Shown here: positions 47,501-55,645 of the stretch, in pieces | How positions within the stretch are numbered: the stretch's first letter is position 1 | Layout of the letters: each line of letters begins with the position of its first letter | Assembly: GCF_002895005.1 (NCBI RefSeq) | Contig: NZ_POWF01000008.1 | Coordinates: 62,001 to 126,000, forward strand | Origin: Hanstruepera neustonica | GTDB lineage: Bacteria > Bacteroidota > Bacteroidia > Flavobacteriales > Flavobacteriaceae | Direction: 5' to 3' | Length of the DNA stretch: 64,000 nt | Translations under genes and position numbers: made by a program | Notes under the pieces: generated by a model | Databases searched by the model: none | The model's input: only the letters and a program-made list of their open reading frames with translations | What the model was told of the DNA's origin: nothing

Positions 47501-47823
47501 AATCATCAAAAGAAATTATTAAAAAAATTGATGAATTAATTGACATATATCTTGGAAAAGAAGATAAAAGACAAGGTATTACAAGAAGCAGGGAAATGAC
47601 TGTTAATAATAGATTAGGCGCTGCAAGAAGTTATGTTAATTCTAGTCAAAATGGATTAACAAGGACAGAAACTCAATTAATAGATTTTGCAAAAAATGCC
47701 ATTAATGACGCTTTTGAAAAGACTAATGAATTTTTCAATAACGATTGGAAAAATTATCAATCCAATATGGAGGAATTAGAATTAAATCCATTTAAAAAAA
47801 CAAAGACCTTTAAAATCGATTAA
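44581..47823 (+). CDS. secreted BNR/sortilin-like beta-propeller protein
   Basis: 1080 residues with a signal peptide (KIVSLVMLLSMAFVFPQ). Residues ~30-750 are a large propeller with many Asp-box repeats (GGLWKSTSGGIKWEPIF, GGKNWQLMG, GGKTWKKILF, GGETWKKVTSDDGFPEG, KGETWDVISEDLTT, GGETWTDVSKN). An acidic linker of Asp, Glu, Asn and Lys follows around residues 795-825, then a C-terminal helical region. It resembles VPS10/sortilin-type glycosyl hydrolase-like proteins that often pair with peptidases in Flavobacteriia. The S9 peptidase 28 bases downstream is probably in the same operon. Substrate unknown. Confidence 0.88.
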   Translation: MKKIVSLVMLLSMAFVFPQQEFSLDLVKNMKPRNIGPGGMSGRVTAIDVVHNNPDVMYVGTASGGLWKSTSGGIKWEPIFDKEVTASIGSVAIQQSNPSVIWVGTGEGNPRNSLNGGYGIYKSLDGGKNWQLMGLEKTRHIHRVVIDPTNPNIVYAGAIGSPWGEHPERGVFKTTDGGKTWKKILFTNNKTGAADLIMDPTNPNKLIAAMWEHKRDPWFFNSGGEGSGLHITHNGGETWKKVTSDDGFPEGNLGRIGVAIAANKPNIIYALVEAKKNALYKSEDGGFKWRKINDKNDIGNRPFYYSEIYVDPQNENRVYSVFTYVNVSEDGGKNFNQLMPAYGVNNGVHPDHHAWWIHPNDGSFMIDGNDGGMNITHDGGKTWRFIGNLPVAQFYHINVDNEFPYNVYGGMQDNGSWRGPAYVWRAQGIRNSYWQEISFGDGFDVIPDKDNARYGWTMSQQGYVMRYDWETGNNFMVRPTPPDEDTLLRFNWNSAINLDPFNNNTVYFGSQFVHKSTDKGETWDVISEDLTTNDPEKQKQSESGGLTMDATGAENHCTILVIEPSPVEKDMLWVGTDDGRVHITQNGGETWTDVSKNIKGLPIGSWIPQIKASNKNKGEALLIANDYRRFNYTPYAYRTKDYGKTWSRIVDENDVESYTLAIVEDIEEPNLLFLGTDDGLYISLDAGANWTKWTEGFPTVSVKDLVIQPREHDLVIGTFGRAAWVLDDIRPLRAMAKDKSVVNSKLELFEPPTAYQAAYQQPTGSRFGADAMYHGDNRGYGATLSYFITVNEKKTDDDEKNENTDVENDDEVEVDDNNSDNKKEENVIKWDSITMQFYDGDRLMRTLKRKTPEESGLHKWTWYMDEAGVSRPSRSIRESKNEPSGVSVKPGRYKVVMTYGDQTSEEFITVKSDPRIEVSQKNIDEVYNAGKQLEAMQQEIADAVRQLVESKKIAEKYQSDLKKLDKEKYEGNIKSSKEIIKKIDELIDIYLGKEDKRQGITRSREMTVNNRLGAARSYVNSSQNGLTRTETQLIDFAKNAINDAFEKTNEFFNNDWKNYQSNMEELELNPFKKTKTFKID

Positions 47824-47851
47824 ATAAACCTACATAACTAAAATACTAAAA

Positions 47852-49798
47852 ATGAAAAAAATAGTTGTATTGTTTATGATTGGTGCGTTTTTATCATGTA
47901 AAAATGAGCCTAAAGAATCAGTTGCTAAAAAAGCACCTGAAATAACGCAGTATACCATAGAACAGTTTATGGATAATGAGGCTGTAGGAAATGGTAGTTT
48001 TGCACCTGATAATTCAAAATTATTGGTGCATAGCAACCGATCTGGAATTTATAATTTATATGAAATACCAGTTAAAGGTGGTGAATTTAAGCCGCTAACA
48101 CAATCGGATAGCTCTTCAATTTTTGCCATTTCTTACTTCCCCAATGATGAACGCATTTTGTTTTCATCAGATGGAAATGGAGATGAGTTAGACCATATTT
48201 ATTTGAGAGACCCTAACGGAAATATTACAGATTTAACACCGTTTGATGGTGCAAAATCTAATTTTTATGGCTGGTCTGACGATAAAACTAAATTCTATTA
48301 CGGTTCTAATAAAAGGGATTCGAGGTATTTTGATGTTTATGAAATGAATATTGAGGACTTTTCATCTGAACTATTTTATCAAAATAACGACGGGCTTAAT
48401 CTTAATAGCATATCAAATAATGAAAAACATATCGCATTATCAAAATCTTTAAACACCAATGATAGTGATTTGTTTATAGTAAACAGAGAGACCAATAAAA
48501 AAGTAAAAGTCAATGAGAATTTAAGTGGAAATTCTGCCCAAGGTTTTTCTATTGATAATAATACATTTTATTATACTACGGATGATGGTGCTGAATTTGC
48601 ATACCTAATGGCCTATAATCTGGAAACTGGTGAAAAAACCAAAGTTTTAGAAAAAAACTGGGATATTTGGGGTTCAAGCTTTACTGAAAGGGGTAAGTAC
48701 ATGACCGTTTTTGTAAATGAAGATGGAAAAAATACTATCGAGGTTTTGGATGCCAGCACTATGAACCCTATAGAATTACCTGATTTTGAAGATAAAAGTA
48801 TAACCAGCGTTAGCTTTTCTGAAGATGAAAATTGGATGCGTATGTATGTAGGAGGTTCTAACGCGCCATCAGACTTATACACTTACAATTTTGAAACCAA
48901 AGAACAGCACAAACTGACCAATGTTCTTAATAAAGAGATTAACCCAGATGATTTGGTAACTGCAAAAGTTATTAGATTCAAATCGTTTGATGGTGTAGAA
49001 ATACCAGCTATTTACTACCTACCGCATCAAGCCTCTGAAACCAATAAAGTACCAGCTATGGTTTGGGTGCATGGCGGTCCAGGAGGACAGTCTCGTCAAA
49101 ACTTTAGTTCCTTGATACAGTATATGGTGAATCATGGATATGCTGTTTTAGCCGTCAATAATCGCGGTAGTAGCGGTTATGGAAAAACGTTTTATAAGAT
49201 GGATGATTTAAACCATGGTGAGAAAGATTTACAAGATTGTGTTGAAGGCAAAAACTGGCTGGCAACACAACCTGAAATTGATGGTGATAAAATTGGAATT
49301 ATAGGGGGTTCTTATGGTGGTTATATGACCATGGCCGCCTTAACTTACACACCTGAAGAGTTTGATGTAGGCGTGAACATATTTGGTGTTACCAATTGGT
49401 TGCGTACTTTAAAAAGTATTCCGCCTTACTGGGAGTCGTTCAGAGAATCACTTTATCTAGAGCTAGGAGACCCTTATTCGGCTGATTCTGTTAGGCTAAA
49501 ACGCATATCGCCTTTATTTCATACTGATAAGGTTACCAAACCCTTAATTGTTCTACAAGGTTCGCAAGACCCTAGAGTATTGCAAGTGGAATCTGATGAA
49601 ATAGTTGAAGGTGTTAGAGCAAATGGCGTTCCAGTTAAATATGTTTTATTTGAAGATGAAGGGCACGGCTTTGTTAAAAAGGAAAATCAAATTGAAGCTT
49701 ATAGTAGTATTCTGAAATTTTTAGATACTTACCTCAAAGAGGTTAACAAACCTGTTGATGGTGAAATACCAGATACTGAAATCGAAGCTGAAAAATAA
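47852..49798 (+). CDS. S9 family prolyl oligopeptidase-like lipoprotein
   Basis: 648 residues. Lipoprotein signal (KKIVVLFMIGAFLSCKNEPKES). An N-terminal beta-propeller is followed by the alpha/beta hydrolase peptidase domain. The catalytic serine is S487 in 'IGGSYGGYMTMAA', the aspartate D573 in 'LQGSQDPRVLQ', and the histidine H605 in 'FEDEGHGF'. It is of the acylaminoacyl-peptidase/DPP-IV type, likely cutting dipeptides or acylated residues in the periplasm or at the surface. It shares the M1 aminopeptidase neighbourhood for peptide use. Confidence 0.92.
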   Translation: MKKIVVLFMIGAFLSCKNEPKESVAKKAPEITQYTIEQFMDNEAVGNGSFAPDNSKLLVHSNRSGIYNLYEIPVKGGEFKPLTQSDSSSIFAISYFPNDERILFSSDGNGDELDHIYLRDPNGNITDLTPFDGAKSNFYGWSDDKTKFYYGSNKRDSRYFDVYEMNIEDFSSELFYQNNDGLNLNSISNNEKHIALSKSLNTNDSDLFIVNRETNKKVKVNENLSGNSAQGFSIDNNTFYYTTDDGAEFAYLMAYNLETGEKTKVLEKNWDIWGSSFTERGKYMTVFVNEDGKNTIEVLDASTMNPIELPDFEDKSITSVSFSEDENWMRMYVGGSNAPSDLYTYNFETKEQHKLTNVLNKEINPDDLVTAKVIRFKSFDGVEIPAIYYLPHQASETNKVPAMVWVHGGPGGQSRQNFSSLIQYMVNHGYAVLAVNNRGSSGYGKTFYKMDDLNHGEKDLQDCVEGKNWLATQPEIDGDKIGIIGGSYGGYMTMAALTYTPEEFDVGVNIFGVTNWLRTLKSIPPYWESFRESLYLELGDPYSADSVRLKRISPLFHTDKVTKPLIVLQGSQDPRVLQVESDEIVEGVRANGVPVKYVLFEDEGHGFVKKENQIEAYSSILKFLDTYLKEVNKPVDGEIPDTEIEAEK

Positions 49799-49801
49799 AC
49801 T

Positions 49802-49833
49802 AAAAACGCTCTCAAAAATTGAGAGCGTTTTTT
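49802..49833. terminator. bidirectional terminator between S9 peptidase and Fnr genes
   Basis: Stem AAAAACGCTCTCAA / TTGAGAGCGTTTTT with T tracts on both strands, between convergent genes. Confidence 0.9.
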
Positions 49834-50509
49834 ATTCTATACGTTCAAGACCCTTTAAGTCTTCTATCTTTATTTGCTTACCAGAAGTAGATATCAAGCC
49901 TTCTTTTTTTAGTTGGGATAATATTCTAATAGCCGACTCTGTAGCTGTTCCAACTATATTGGCATAGTCTTCTCGGGATAAAATTACATCTAAAAACCCT
50001 TCGTCGTTATTTCCAAAATGGTTGTAAACATAAATTAAAGTTTCGGCTAAACGTTGTTTTACAGACTTTTGAGCCATATTAACAATAATGTCGTCACTCT
50101 CTTTTAAATCTTTAGCCATTTGTTGCAAGACATCAAATGAAAACTTTGAGTTTTGTTGTAAATCATTCATGATTTCATGTTTGGGTATAAAACAAACTTC
50201 CATATCATTTAAAGCTACAGCACTCAAATTAGCCGACTCTTCGCCAACTAAAGAACGCTGACCTAATAAATCACCTTTTACAACCAATTTTACTATTTGG
50301 TCTTTACCATTGGCACTTAATTTTGACAATTTGCAAATACCATCCTTTACGCAAAAAATGCCATTGATGTTTTCGCCTTCCTCAAAAATAATTTCGCCTT
50401 TTTTAATGGTTTTTGTCGTTTTACAACCTGAAATTCTAATTAATTCCTCTTTAGTTAAAGATTTTAATGAATTAAACTGACGTATAATACATTGTTCGCA
50501 TTTGCCCAT
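49832..50509 (-). CDS. Crp/Fnr family transcriptional regulator
   Basis: 225 residues from ATG 50509 (MGKCEQCIIRQF); a TTG at 50515 is the alternative. An N-terminal CxxC (C4, C7) plus C29, C53 and C59 could ligate an oxygen-sensing Fe-S cluster as in FNR, though the exact FNR spacing is not conserved. A cyclic-nucleotide-type beta-barrel (KKGEIIFEEGENINGIFCVKDG) leads to a helix-turn-helix 'LSREDYANIVGTATESAIRILSQLKKEGLIS'. It is divergent from ccoI with one FNR-type box between them and very likely activates the cbb3 oxidase cluster at low oxygen. Confidence 0.88.
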   Translation of the reverse strand: MGKCEQCIIRQFNSLKSLTKEELIRISGCKTTKTIKKGEIIFEEGENINGIFCVKDGICKLSKLSANGKDQIVKLVVKGDLLGQRSLVGEESANLSAVALNDMEVCFIPKHEIMNDLQQNSKFSFDVLQQMAKDLKESDDIIVNMAQKSVKQRLAETLIYVYNHFGNNDEGFLDVILSREDYANIVGTATESAIRILSQLKKEGLISTSGKQIKIEDLKGLERIE

Positions 50510-50543
50510 ACCCAATAAAATGTTTTGTAAAGTTAGTTAAAAC

Positions 50544-50557
50544 ATGACAAATATCAT
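50544..50557 (+). promoter_or_regulatory. FNR-type box upstream of ccoI
   Basis: ATGAC-AAAT-ATCAT, matching TGAy-N4-rTCA of FNR sites, in the context aacATGACnnnnATCATat. The centre is 29.5 bases upstream of a -7-like GACTTTTG (50580-50587), giving a class II position near -41. The ccoI ATG is 56 bases from the box. Confidence 0.7.
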
Positions 50558-50613
50558 ATATTGTTTACACATGTTTTGTGACTTTTGTTACAGGTATAAA
50601 ATGAGCAATTCTT

Positions 50614-52983
50614 ATGGACAAGGCTACTTGTTTCCACTGTGGCGACATATGTAATTCAGAACGAATAACTTATAACGACAAACTGTTTTGTTGTAATGGT
50701 TGCAAAACTGTTTATGAAATTTTTTCTGAAAACGATTTAACGTGTTATTACGACTTTCAAAATGCTCCAGGTGCAGTTCCAAAAGAAATTGAAGGCAAAT
50801 ACGATTTTCTATCTCAAGAAAATATTATAGAAAAGCTAACCGAATTTAATGAAGGAAAAATTCAAGTTGCCACATTATATATTCCACATATTCACTGTAG
50901 CTCTTGTATTTGGATTCTTGAGAACTTGTCTAAATTAAATGCAAATATTACTGCTTCTCAAGTAAATTTTGACAAAAAAAATGTTAGGGTTACGTATAAT
51001 TCCGAAGCCTTAACTTTAAAAGATGTTGTATTGCTTTTAAGCTCCATTGGGTATGAACCATACATTTCGCTCGACGATTTTAAAACTGGAAAGGAACATA
51101 TAAATCGTTCGTTAATTTATAAGTTAGGTATTGCTGGATTCGCTTTTGGCAATGTTATGTTTTTGTCATTTCCTGAATATTTTGAAGTTGGCGAATTCTG
51201 GTTGGAAAAATATAAACACTTATTTAGGTGGATTATGTTTGCTTTCTCTCTACCTGTTGTTTTTTATGCTGGACAAGACTATTTTATTTCGGCTTATAAA
51301 GGGCTTCGATCTAAACTGTTAAATATAGATGTGCCAATTGCTTTAGGCATTGCAGTACTGTTTATTAGAAGTACTGTTGAAATTATTTTTGATTTAGGCT
51401 CCGGTTTTTTCGATAGTCTAACAGGCTTGGTGTTTTTTTTATTATTAGGAAAATTTTTCCAACAGAAAACCTATTCCTTTTTATCATTCGAACGCGATTA
51501 TAAATCCTATTTCCCTATTGCTATTACCAAAATTTCTGAAGGCAAGGAAACACCTATTCAGGTCTATGATATAGAAAAAGGAGATAGATTACTTATAAGA
51601 AATGAAGAACTCATCCCTGTAGATGGCATTTTAATTAACGGTAAAGCTAGAATTGACTATAGTTTTGTGACTGGAGAATCTGAAACTATATCCAAAACTT
51701 CTGGAGATAAGCTTTTCGCTGGTGGTAAACAAACCTCTGGTGTTATAGAGATGGAAGCTTTAAAATCTGTTGAGCAAAGTTACTTAACCCAGTTATGGAG
51801 TAATGATGTTTTTAGTAAAAATAAAGAAGAGGGCTTTACAACCTTAACCAATGCCATTAGCAAGCGTTTTACTATAGCGGTACTTGGCATAGCTATTTTA
51901 GCCACAAGCTATTGGTTGGTGGTAGATTCCTCAAAAGCTATGAACGTATTTACAGCTGTTTTAATAATAGCTTGTCCATGTGCTATTGCCCTATCAGCGC
52001 CATTTACATTTGGTAACTTATTACGAATTTTTGGAAAGCTAAAGTTTTATGTAAAAAACGCGTCGGTTATTGAACAGTTGTCACACATTAATACCATTAT
52101 TTTCGATAAAACCGGAACAATAACTTCAAATAGAAAAAGTACAGCAACTTACGAAGGTGATTCGCTTTCTAATTCTGAAGAGATTTTATTAAAAAACACC
52201 CTTCGTGGATCTAATCATCCTTTAAGCCGTAAATTATATGATATTTTAGATAGTAACAATATCATTTCATTAAATCACTTTGAAGAACATTTAGGGCAAG
52301 GTATAGAAGCATCCCATGAACAGGATTATATAAAAATTGGTTCAGCTAGTTTTGTTGGGGCTACAGAAACCCAATTGCTCAACACAACAGTTCATATTAG
52401 CACCAATAATAAATACAAGGGAAAATTCACATTCTATAACAGTTATAGAAAAGGGATTTCAAAACTGTTTAATAAACTTAAAAAACACTACGATTTAGTA
52501 ATACTTTCTGGAGATAATGAAGGAGAATTAGAAAACCTAAAAAAGTTACTCCCATCTAAAACCAAATTAATTTTTAACCAAAAACCAGAGGACAAGTTAG
52601 AATACATAAAATATCATCAAACCGAAGGCGCTAAAGTTCTTATGGTTGGTGACGGTTTAAATGACGCAGGAGCACTAGCTCAAAGTAATGTAGGAATTGC
52701 TATTTCAGAAAATGTCAACGTATTTTCTCCTGCCTGTGATGCTATTTTAGATGCTACAAAATTCAATAAACTATATCAGTTTATTAAAGCTTCCAAATCT
52801 GCGATTAAAATTATAAAATGGAGTTTTATACTATCATTTATTTATAACATAATAGGATTATACTTTGCAGTAACAGGACAATTAGCACCAGTAATTGCAG
52901 CTATATTAATGCCTTTAAGTTCTATTAGCATTGTAGTTTTTACAACTATTGCAACAAATTTAATAGGTAGAAAATTAGAATGA
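50614..52983 (+). CDS. ccoI: copper-transporting P-type ATPase CcoI
   Basis: 789-residue heavy-metal P-type ATPase. The N-terminal cysteine-rich module (MDKATCFHCGDICNSERITYNDKLFCCNGCKTVYE) and CxxC (C95-C98 in 'HIHCSSCIW') bind metal. CPC is at 454-456 ('IIACPCAIALSAP'), the phosphorylated aspartate is D498 (FDKTGT) and the hinge is MVGDGLNDAGAL. As CcoI/FixI it delivers copper for the CuB centre of cbb3 oxidase. Its promoter carries an FNR-type box, and the oxidase genes follow directly. Confidence 0.93.
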   Translation: MDKATCFHCGDICNSERITYNDKLFCCNGCKTVYEIFSENDLTCYYDFQNAPGAVPKEIEGKYDFLSQENIIEKLTEFNEGKIQVATLYIPHIHCSSCIWILENLSKLNANITASQVNFDKKNVRVTYNSEALTLKDVVLLLSSIGYEPYISLDDFKTGKEHINRSLIYKLGIAGFAFGNVMFLSFPEYFEVGEFWLEKYKHLFRWIMFAFSLPVVFYAGQDYFISAYKGLRSKLLNIDVPIALGIAVLFIRSTVEIIFDLGSGFFDSLTGLVFFLLLGKFFQQKTYSFLSFERDYKSYFPIAITKISEGKETPIQVYDIEKGDRLLIRNEELIPVDGILINGKARIDYSFVTGESETISKTSGDKLFAGGKQTSGVIEMEALKSVEQSYLTQLWSNDVFSKNKEEGFTTLTNAISKRFTIAVLGIAILATSYWLVVDSSKAMNVFTAVLIIACPCAIALSAPFTFGNLLRIFGKLKFYVKNASVIEQLSHINTIIFDKTGTITSNRKSTATYEGDSLSNSEEILLKNTLRGSNHPLSRKLYDILDSNNIISLNHFEEHLGQGIEASHEQDYIKIGSASFVGATETQLLNTTVHISTNNKYKGKFTFYNSYRKGISKLFNKLKKHYDLVILSGDNEGELENLKKLLPSKTKLIFNQKPEDKLEYIKYHQTEGAKVLMVGDGLNDAGALAQSNVGIAISENVNVFSPACDAILDATKFNKLYQFIKASKSAIKIIKWSFILSFIYNIIGLYFAVTGQLAPVIAAILMPLSSISIVVFTTIATNLIGRKLE

Positions 52984-53001
52984 TTACAAATAATGTGAAA
53001 C

Positions 53002-53045
53002 ATGATTTTTATCATATTTTTAAGTAACTTTTAACAATATTTTTG
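53002..53045 (+). promoter_or_regulatory. FNR-type box and -7 element upstream of ccoS/ccoNO
   Basis: ATGAT-TTTT-ATCAT (53002-53015) is a perfect inverted repeat of FNR form in the same aacATGAynnnnATCATat context as the ccoI box. The -7 element TATTTTTG lies at 53038-53045, 29.5 bases from the box centre, exactly the same distance as at ccoI. This argues that ccoS-N can be transcribed independently of ccoI, under the same regulator. Confidence 0.75.
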
Positions 53046-53065
53046 ACATGTAACTTCAAATAGGT

Positions 53066-53257
53066 ATGAGTGTTATATACATTTTATTGAGTATCAGCAT
53101 TATAGTTGCTGTAATTTTTTTTATAGCTTTTATTTATGCTGTAAAAAATGGGCAGTATGACGATAGTTATACGCCTTCTGTACGAATGTTATTTGATGAT
53201 GAACTTGTCAAAGAACAACCTAAAAAAACCATCATTAAACCAAAAAAAACTAATTAA
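53066..53257 (+). CDS. ccoS: cbb3 oxidase assembly protein CcoS
   Basis: 63 residues: one membrane helix (VIYILLSISIIVAVIFFIAFIYAV) followed by 'NGQYDDSYTPSVRMLFDDEL', the CcoS signature (G-Q-Y/F-D-D). It helps insert heme and copper into CcoN. It lies between the ATPase and the oxidase gene, 5 bases before the latter. Confidence 0.92.
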   Translation: MSVIYILLSISIIVAVIFFIAFIYAVKNGQYDDSYTPSVRMLFDDELVKEQPKKTIIKPKKTN

Positions 53258-53262
53258 TTATT

Positions 53263-55449
53263 ATGGAAGTACAACAGTTTTATTACGATAACAAAATCGT
53301 TAAAAAATTCCTCTATGCCACCATTGTATTTGGTGTTGTAGGAATGGTTGTGGGTTTGTTACTCGCATTTATGTTTCTATTCCCCAACCTTACCGATGGC
53401 ATTTCGTGGTTAAGTTTTGGTCGTTTAAGACCTTTACACACTAATGCTGTTATTTTCGCTTTTGTTGGTAATGCCATGTTTGCCGGTATTTATTACTCTC
53501 TTCAGCGTTTATTAAAAACAAGAATGGCCAGCGACCTTTTAAGTAATATAAATTTTTGGGGTTGGCAATTAATTATTGTTGCTGCAGCTATTTCATTACC
53601 GTTAGGTTATACAACCTCAAAAGAATATGCCGAGTTAGAATGGCCAATAGATATTGCCATTGCTTTGGTTTGGGTTGTTTTTGGTGTAAATATGATATGG
53701 ACTATCTTAAAAAGAAGACAGCGTCATTTATATGTAGCTGTATGGTTTTACTTGGCAACCTTTGTAACTGTAGCTGTACTTCATATTTTTAACAGTTTTG
53801 AATTGCCTGTAAGTGCTATGAAAAGTTATTCGGTTTATGCCGGAGTCCAAGATGCACTAGTACAATGGTGGTATGGGCACAATGCGGTTGCATTTTTCTT
53901 AACTACGCCATTTTTAGGGCTTATGTATTATTATGTACCTAAAGCAGCCAATAGACCTGTTTATTCTTATAGATTATCTATTGTACACTTTTGGTCCTTA
54001 ATATTTATCTATATATGGGCTGGACCTCACCACTTACTATATACGGCTTTACCTGAATGGGCTCAAAACTTAGGAGTTGCCTTTTCAGTTATGTTGATTA
54101 TGCCTTCTTGGGGAGGCATGATAAATGGACTATTAACCTTGCGTGGTGCTTGGGATAAAGTACGTACGGATCCTGTTTTAAAATTTATGGTTGTTGCCAT
54201 TACAGGTTATGGTATGGCTACTTTTGAAGGCCCAATGCTATCATTAAAAAATGTGAATGCCATTGGCCACTTCACCGATTGGATTATTGCTCACGTACAC
54301 GTTGGTGCATTAGCATGGAATGGTTTTATGGCCTTTGGTATTATATACTACCTCATTCCAAGGTTAATGAAAACAAAGTTATATTCTGTTGGTTTAGCTA
54401 ATTTCCATTTCTGGATTGGAACGCTAGGAATCATAATTTATGCATTGCCTATGTACGTCGCTGGTTTTACTCAAGCAAGTATGTGGAAACAATTTAATCC
54501 GGATGGCACTTTAGTGTATGGTAACTTTTTGGAAACTGTTTCTGAAATTATACCTATGTATTGGATGCGTGCAATAGGTGGAACATTATACATTACGGGC
54601 TTATTGGTATTGGTTTATAATATAGTATTAACCGTTAAAAATGGTTCAAAAGTAGAAGATGAATTAGCCGAAGCACCAGCCTTACAAAGAGTAGCCAAAG
54701 GTCGTGTTGCTGGAGAAGGTTGGCACACTTGGTTAGAGCGTAAACCAATAAAATTAACTATTTACGCAACCGTTGCTATATTAATTGGTGGTATTGTACA
54801 GATTATTCCAACTATTATGGTAAAATCTAATATCCCAACAATCAGTAGTGTACAACCGTACACACCATTGGAGCTAGAAGGACGTGATATTTATATTCGA
54901 GAAGGATGTGTGGGATGTCATTCACAAATGATTCGTCCTTTTAGAAGTGAGGTTGAACGTTATGGCGAATATTCGAAAGCTGGTGAATATGTTTATGACC
55001 ATCCATTCCTTTGGGGAAGTAAACGTACAGGACCAGATTTACACCGTGTTGGTGGGAAATATTCAGATAACTGGCATCTTAACCATATGTATGACCCACA
55101 AAGTACATCTTCCGGTTCTATAATGCCTGCCTATCAATGGCTTATTAGAAATGAATTAGATAAGTCGCAAACTGAAGCTAAAATGGAAGTTATGGTAACA
55201 TTAGGCGTTCCTTACACAGAAGAGGATATCGCCAACGCTCAACAACATATGTTGGAGCAAGGTACTCAAATTGAAAAAAATCTGTATTCCGATCCTGACT
55301 TTGCTGAAACCTATGAAGCTGACAAGGAAGCCGGTGGTGCCGATTTTATAGAAATGCGAAATCGAGAAATTGTAGCGCTTATTGCCTACTTACAACGATT
55401 AGGGACAGACATAAAAGTTAACGATTTAGAAACAACCACACAAAACTAA
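53263..55449 (+). CDS. ccoNO: cbb3-type cytochrome c oxidase, fused subunits I and II
   Basis: 728 residues. The first ~470 are CcoN: the heme and CuB histidines are in 'RLRPLHTNAVIFAFVGNAMFAG', 'WWYGHNAVAFFLT', 'AGPHHLLYTALPEW' and 'IIAHVHVGALAWNGF'. The rest is CcoO, with one heme c motif CVGCH (C549, C552, H553) and 'RTGPDLHRVGGKYSDNWH', anchored by a membrane helix at about 500-520. The fusion of CcoN and CcoO is common in Bacteroidota. It forms the high-affinity terminal oxidase for low oxygen. Confidence 0.95.
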   Translation: MEVQQFYYDNKIVKKFLYATIVFGVVGMVVGLLLAFMFLFPNLTDGISWLSFGRLRPLHTNAVIFAFVGNAMFAGIYYSLQRLLKTRMASDLLSNINFWGWQLIIVAAAISLPLGYTTSKEYAELEWPIDIAIALVWVVFGVNMIWTILKRRQRHLYVAVWFYLATFVTVAVLHIFNSFELPVSAMKSYSVYAGVQDALVQWWYGHNAVAFFLTTPFLGLMYYYVPKAANRPVYSYRLSIVHFWSLIFIYIWAGPHHLLYTALPEWAQNLGVAFSVMLIMPSWGGMINGLLTLRGAWDKVRTDPVLKFMVVAITGYGMATFEGPMLSLKNVNAIGHFTDWIIAHVHVGALAWNGFMAFGIIYYLIPRLMKTKLYSVGLANFHFWIGTLGIIIYALPMYVAGFTQASMWKQFNPDGTLVYGNFLETVSEIIPMYWMRAIGGTLYITGLLVLVYNIVLTVKNGSKVEDELAEAPALQRVAKGRVAGEGWHTWLERKPIKLTIYATVAILIGGIVQIIPTIMVKSNIPTISSVQPYTPLELEGRDIYIREGCVGCHSQMIRPFRSEVERYGEYSKAGEYVYDHPFLWGSKRTGPDLHRVGGKYSDNWHLNHMYDPQSTSSGSIMPAYQWLIRNELDKSQTEAKMEVMVTLGVPYTEEDIANAQQHMLEQGTQIEKNLYSDPDFAETYEADKEAGGADFIEMRNREIVALIAYLQRLGTDIKVNDLETTTQN

Positions 55450-55453
55450 AATT

Positions 55454-55645
55454 ATGCTAAAATTTGTAAAAAATCATATGGATAGCATTGCAGGTATAGA
55501 AATATATCCTATAATCTCACTGCTTATCTTTTTCATATTTTTTGTAGTCTTATTTTGGTGGGTTTTAACAGCAAAAAAGGACTATATCAAAACCGTAAGT
55601 AACATACCTTTAGATAACGATAACCAAAACCAGACAGAACTATGA
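55454..55645 (+). CDS. ccoQ: cbb3 oxidase subunit CcoQ
   Basis: 63 residues with one membrane helix (IYPIISLLIFFIFFVVLFWWVL) and the short hydrophilic 'TAKKDYIKTVSNIPLDND' after it, as in CcoQ/FixQ. It stabilises the complex and CcoP. Its stop overlaps the ccoP ATG by 4 bases. Confidence 0.88.
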   Translation: MLKFVKNHMDSIAGIEIYPIISLLIFFIFFVVLFWWVLTAKKDYIKTVSNIPLDNDNQNQTEL

